NCBI GenBank assembly: GCA_031178805.1
Contig: JAPSIJ010000141.1
Span: 1-6,295 of the forward strand
Source of the DNA: Cellulomonas sp.
GTDB lineage: Bacteria; Actinomycetota; Actinomycetes; Actinomycetales; Cellulomonadaceae
Length of the DNA: 6,295 bases
Direction: 5' to 3'
The number at the start of each line of letters is the position of its first letter. Position 1 is the first letter of the stretch. Of this stretch, positions 4,696 through 6,295 are shown in pieces. A program made the position numbers and the translations under genes. Below the pieces are notes generated by a model. It made no database searches, was not told where the DNA came from, and was given only the letters and a program-made list of their open reading frames with translations.

Positions 4696-6295
4696 CAGGA
4701 GATCTCCTCGTGCCGGCGGGTGCGACGGAAGGCGAGCGCCGAGATGGTCCCGACGATCACGAAGATGACGATGGACAGCGCGCTGGCCAGGCCGTAGTTG
4801 CGCGGCGCGTTCCCGTCGATGCCGGCCACGGAGTAGACCATCGAGATCAGGATGTCCGTGTGGCCGAGCGGCACCGAGGCGTCCGCGAACCGCGGCCCGC
4901 CGCCGGTGAGCATGTAGATCAGCGTGAAGTTGTTGAAGTTGAAGGCGAAGCTCGAGATGAGCAGCGGCGTGGTGGACACCAGCAGCAGCGGCAGGACCAC
5001 CGAGCGCCAGGTGCGCCACTTGCCGGCGCCGTCGATCTTGGCGGCCTCCAGCACGTCGCCCGGCAGGGACTGCAGGGCACCGACGCAGATCAGGAACATG
5101 TACGGGAAGCCGAGCCAGAGGTTCACGCCGATCACCGACAGCTTGGCCAGCCACGGGTCGGTGAGCCACGGGATCTCCGCGCCGCCGAGCAGCACGTCGT
5201 TGACGAACCCGAACCGGCGGTTCAGCAGGCCGGACCACAGCAGCGCCGCGAGGAAGCCGGGGATGGCGTACGGGAGGATCAGCAGCGTCCGGTAGATCTT
5301 GCGGCCGCGCAGCCGGTCGTCGTTGAACACGATGGCCAGCAGCATGCCGAGGCCGAACGTCGTGCCGACCGACAGGATCGCGAAGGCGAAGGTCCACAGC
5401 AGGATCGACAGGAACGGCGAGGCGTACCGGCTGTCGCCGAACGCGGTGGTGAAGTTCTCGAACCCGACGGCGACCCGCCAGCCGACCGCGAGGGTGCTGC
5501 CGTCCTCGGCCTCGAACTGGCCGCGCGCGTTCGGCGTGTACACGGTGCCGGTGGTGGTGTCCGTCATCGTGTCCGCGGTCTCGTCGTACTCCAGGACCGA
5601 CTCGGCGACGAAGCCGGTGCGGGCGTCCTGGGTGCGGATCGAGCCGTCCTCGGGGTCGTCCGACAGCGGCACCCGCAGGCCGGTGACCTCGTCCTGGCGC
5701 TCCAGCACGCCCGCGCGGTCGAGCACCTCCCAGCCGGGGACGGCGGTGACGCGCCCGCCGTCGACGGACGCGTCGTCGGCGTCCTCGAGCGGCTGCTCCG
5801 CGGAGCCGACCCGGACGTCGCCGTCCTCGTCGACGATCGCGAAGCCGAGGTCGTCGCCGGTCGTGACGACGGTCAGCGGGTAGGACTCCGTGCCCTCGAC
5901 GCGGCGCTCGTTCTGCACCAGCAGCGCCTCGACGGCGTGCTGCTTGGTGGAGTTGTGGCCGTCGCCGTAGTTGGTGAACGCGACGTAGCCGGTGTACGCG
6001 ATGACGTAGACCTGGAACACCAGCAGGAACGCCAGGCCCGGGAGGATGTACTTCATCGGCAGCGCGCGGCGCGAGAAGTAGACGACGTTCGCGACGACGA
6101 GCAGCGCGACCATCGCGGCGAGCACGCCCCAGGACTCCTGCGCCCACGCCGCGAGGATCCCGAGCACGCCGAGCGCGTCCACGACGGCGACGAGCGCGAG
6201 CTTCACCAGGAAGCCGGGCCGGAAGTCGCGCGCGTGCGAGCCGTCGCGCGGGCGGCGCGGCGGCGGGGTGTCGCCGGCGGGCGGGACGGGCGCGG
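4695..6295 (-). CDS. malF: Maltose/maltodextrin ABC transporter permease MalF (5' end cut by window)
   Basis: First membrane subunit of the maltodextrin importer. Counting from the GTG at 6206, hydrophobic segments lie near 4-21, 27-44 and 53-79. A large acidic extracytoplasmic domain follows (about 80-262), as in the long P2 loop of E. coli MalF, which contacts the binding protein. Further hydrophobic segments are near 264-294, 305-328, 355-378, 402-422 and 473-493. The EAA loop is EAAKIDGAGKWRTWRSVVLP (387-406). The reading frame stays open to the window edge for 29 more codons, encoding a Pro/Arg-rich tail and then RDFRPGFLVK, and has no ATG, GTG or TTG. No Shine-Dalgarno precedes the GTG at 6206. 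The true start is therefore probably outside the window and this GTG codes an internal valine. The gene ends in TGATG, coupled to malG. The binding protein gene (malE type) would be expected further upstream but is not seen. Confidence 0.92.
   Translation of the reverse strand, partial: APVPPAGDTPPPRRPRDGSHARDFRPGFLVKLALVAVVDALGVLGILAAWAQESWGVLAAMVALLVVANVVYFSRRALPMKYILPGLAFLLVFQVYVIAYTGYVAFTNYGDGHNSTKQHAVEALLVQNERRVEGTESYPLTVVTTGDDLGFAIVDEDGDVRVGSAEQPLEDADDASVDGGRVTAVPGWEVLDRAGVLERQDEVTGLRVPLSDDPEDGSIRTQDARTGFVAESVLEYDETADTMTDTTTGTVYTPNARGQFEAEDGSTLAVGWRVAVGFENFTTAFGDSRYASPFLSILLWTFAFAILSVGTTFGLGMLLAIVFNDDRLRGRKIYRTLLILPYAIPGFLAALLWSGLLNRRFGFVNDVLLGGAEIPWLTDPWLAKLSVIGVNLWLGFPYMFLICVGALQSLPGDVLEAAKIDGAGKWRTWRSVVLPLLLVSTTPLLISSFAFNFNNFTLIYMLTGGGPRFADASVPLGHTDILISMVYSVAGIDGNAPRNYGLASALSIVIFVIVGTISALAFRRTRRHEEIS
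4704..4709 (-). promoter_or_regulatory. Ribosome binding site of malG, inside malF
   Basis: GAGGAG (minus-strand reading) is a strong Shine-Dalgarno 8 bases before the malG ATG at 4695. It fixes this start rather than the later in-frame ATG at residue 24 of MalG, and fits the one-base stop/start overlap. Confidence 0.7.

Noticed and set aside
3490..4797. Plus-strand open frame of about 435 codons opposite malG
   Set aside because: It has highly charged repetitive Arg/Asp/Glu/Gly composition and no domain, and is antisense to a clear permease. Not supported as coding.
3778..6147. A 789-codon minus-strand frame that looks like a fused permease
   Set aside because: Its first part is an out-of-frame reading of malF, rich in Arg/Ala, which runs into the true malG frame. 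MalG really starts at the ATG at 4695 with its own ribosome site.

Overview
This window looks like chromosomal DNA of a high-GC actinobacterium, probably Micrococcales and Cellulomonas-like. The base composition is strongly G+C rich, third codon positions are almost always G or C, and GTG starts are frequent. The protein families and their sequence style also fit. The genus is an inference from that style, not from a search.

Every gene I can support lies on the minus strand, so the genes are transcribed from right to left. From the right edge the order is: malF (4695-6295, 5' end cut by the window), malG (3778-4695), a cytoplasmic GH13 alpha-amylase/neopullulanase-type enzyme (1866-3776), a dGTPase-family HD phosphohydrolase (dgt, 547-1818), and the start of the DNA primase gene dnaG (1-403, 3' end cut by the window).

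The window holds two functional modules. The first is a maltose/maltodextrin import and breakdown operon. MalF and MalG form the membrane channel of an ABC importer, and the amylase, which has no signal peptide, would cut the imported oligosaccharides in the cytoplasm. The three genes are tightly coupled: malF and malG overlap by one base (TGATG), and malG is followed by the amylase ATG after one base (TGACATG). The binding protein, the ATPase and any regulator are not in the window. The second module is dgt-dnaG, combining dNTP control with replication priming.

The least expected signals are in the small gaps. Both dgt and dnaG start with GTG placed 6 or 7 bases after a TANNNT hexamer (TAGGCT and TAGGAT), the arrangement of leaderless actinobacterial promoters. 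The 143-base dgt-dnaG gap holds three inverted repeats and a 20-base-period direct repeat whose pairings partly exclude each other. This could be a terminator or a regulatory RNA/DNA element. I see no mobile element, CRISPR array, tRNA or rRNA, and no clear evidence of a wholly new system. The dgt-dnaG gap is the best candidate for something undescribed.
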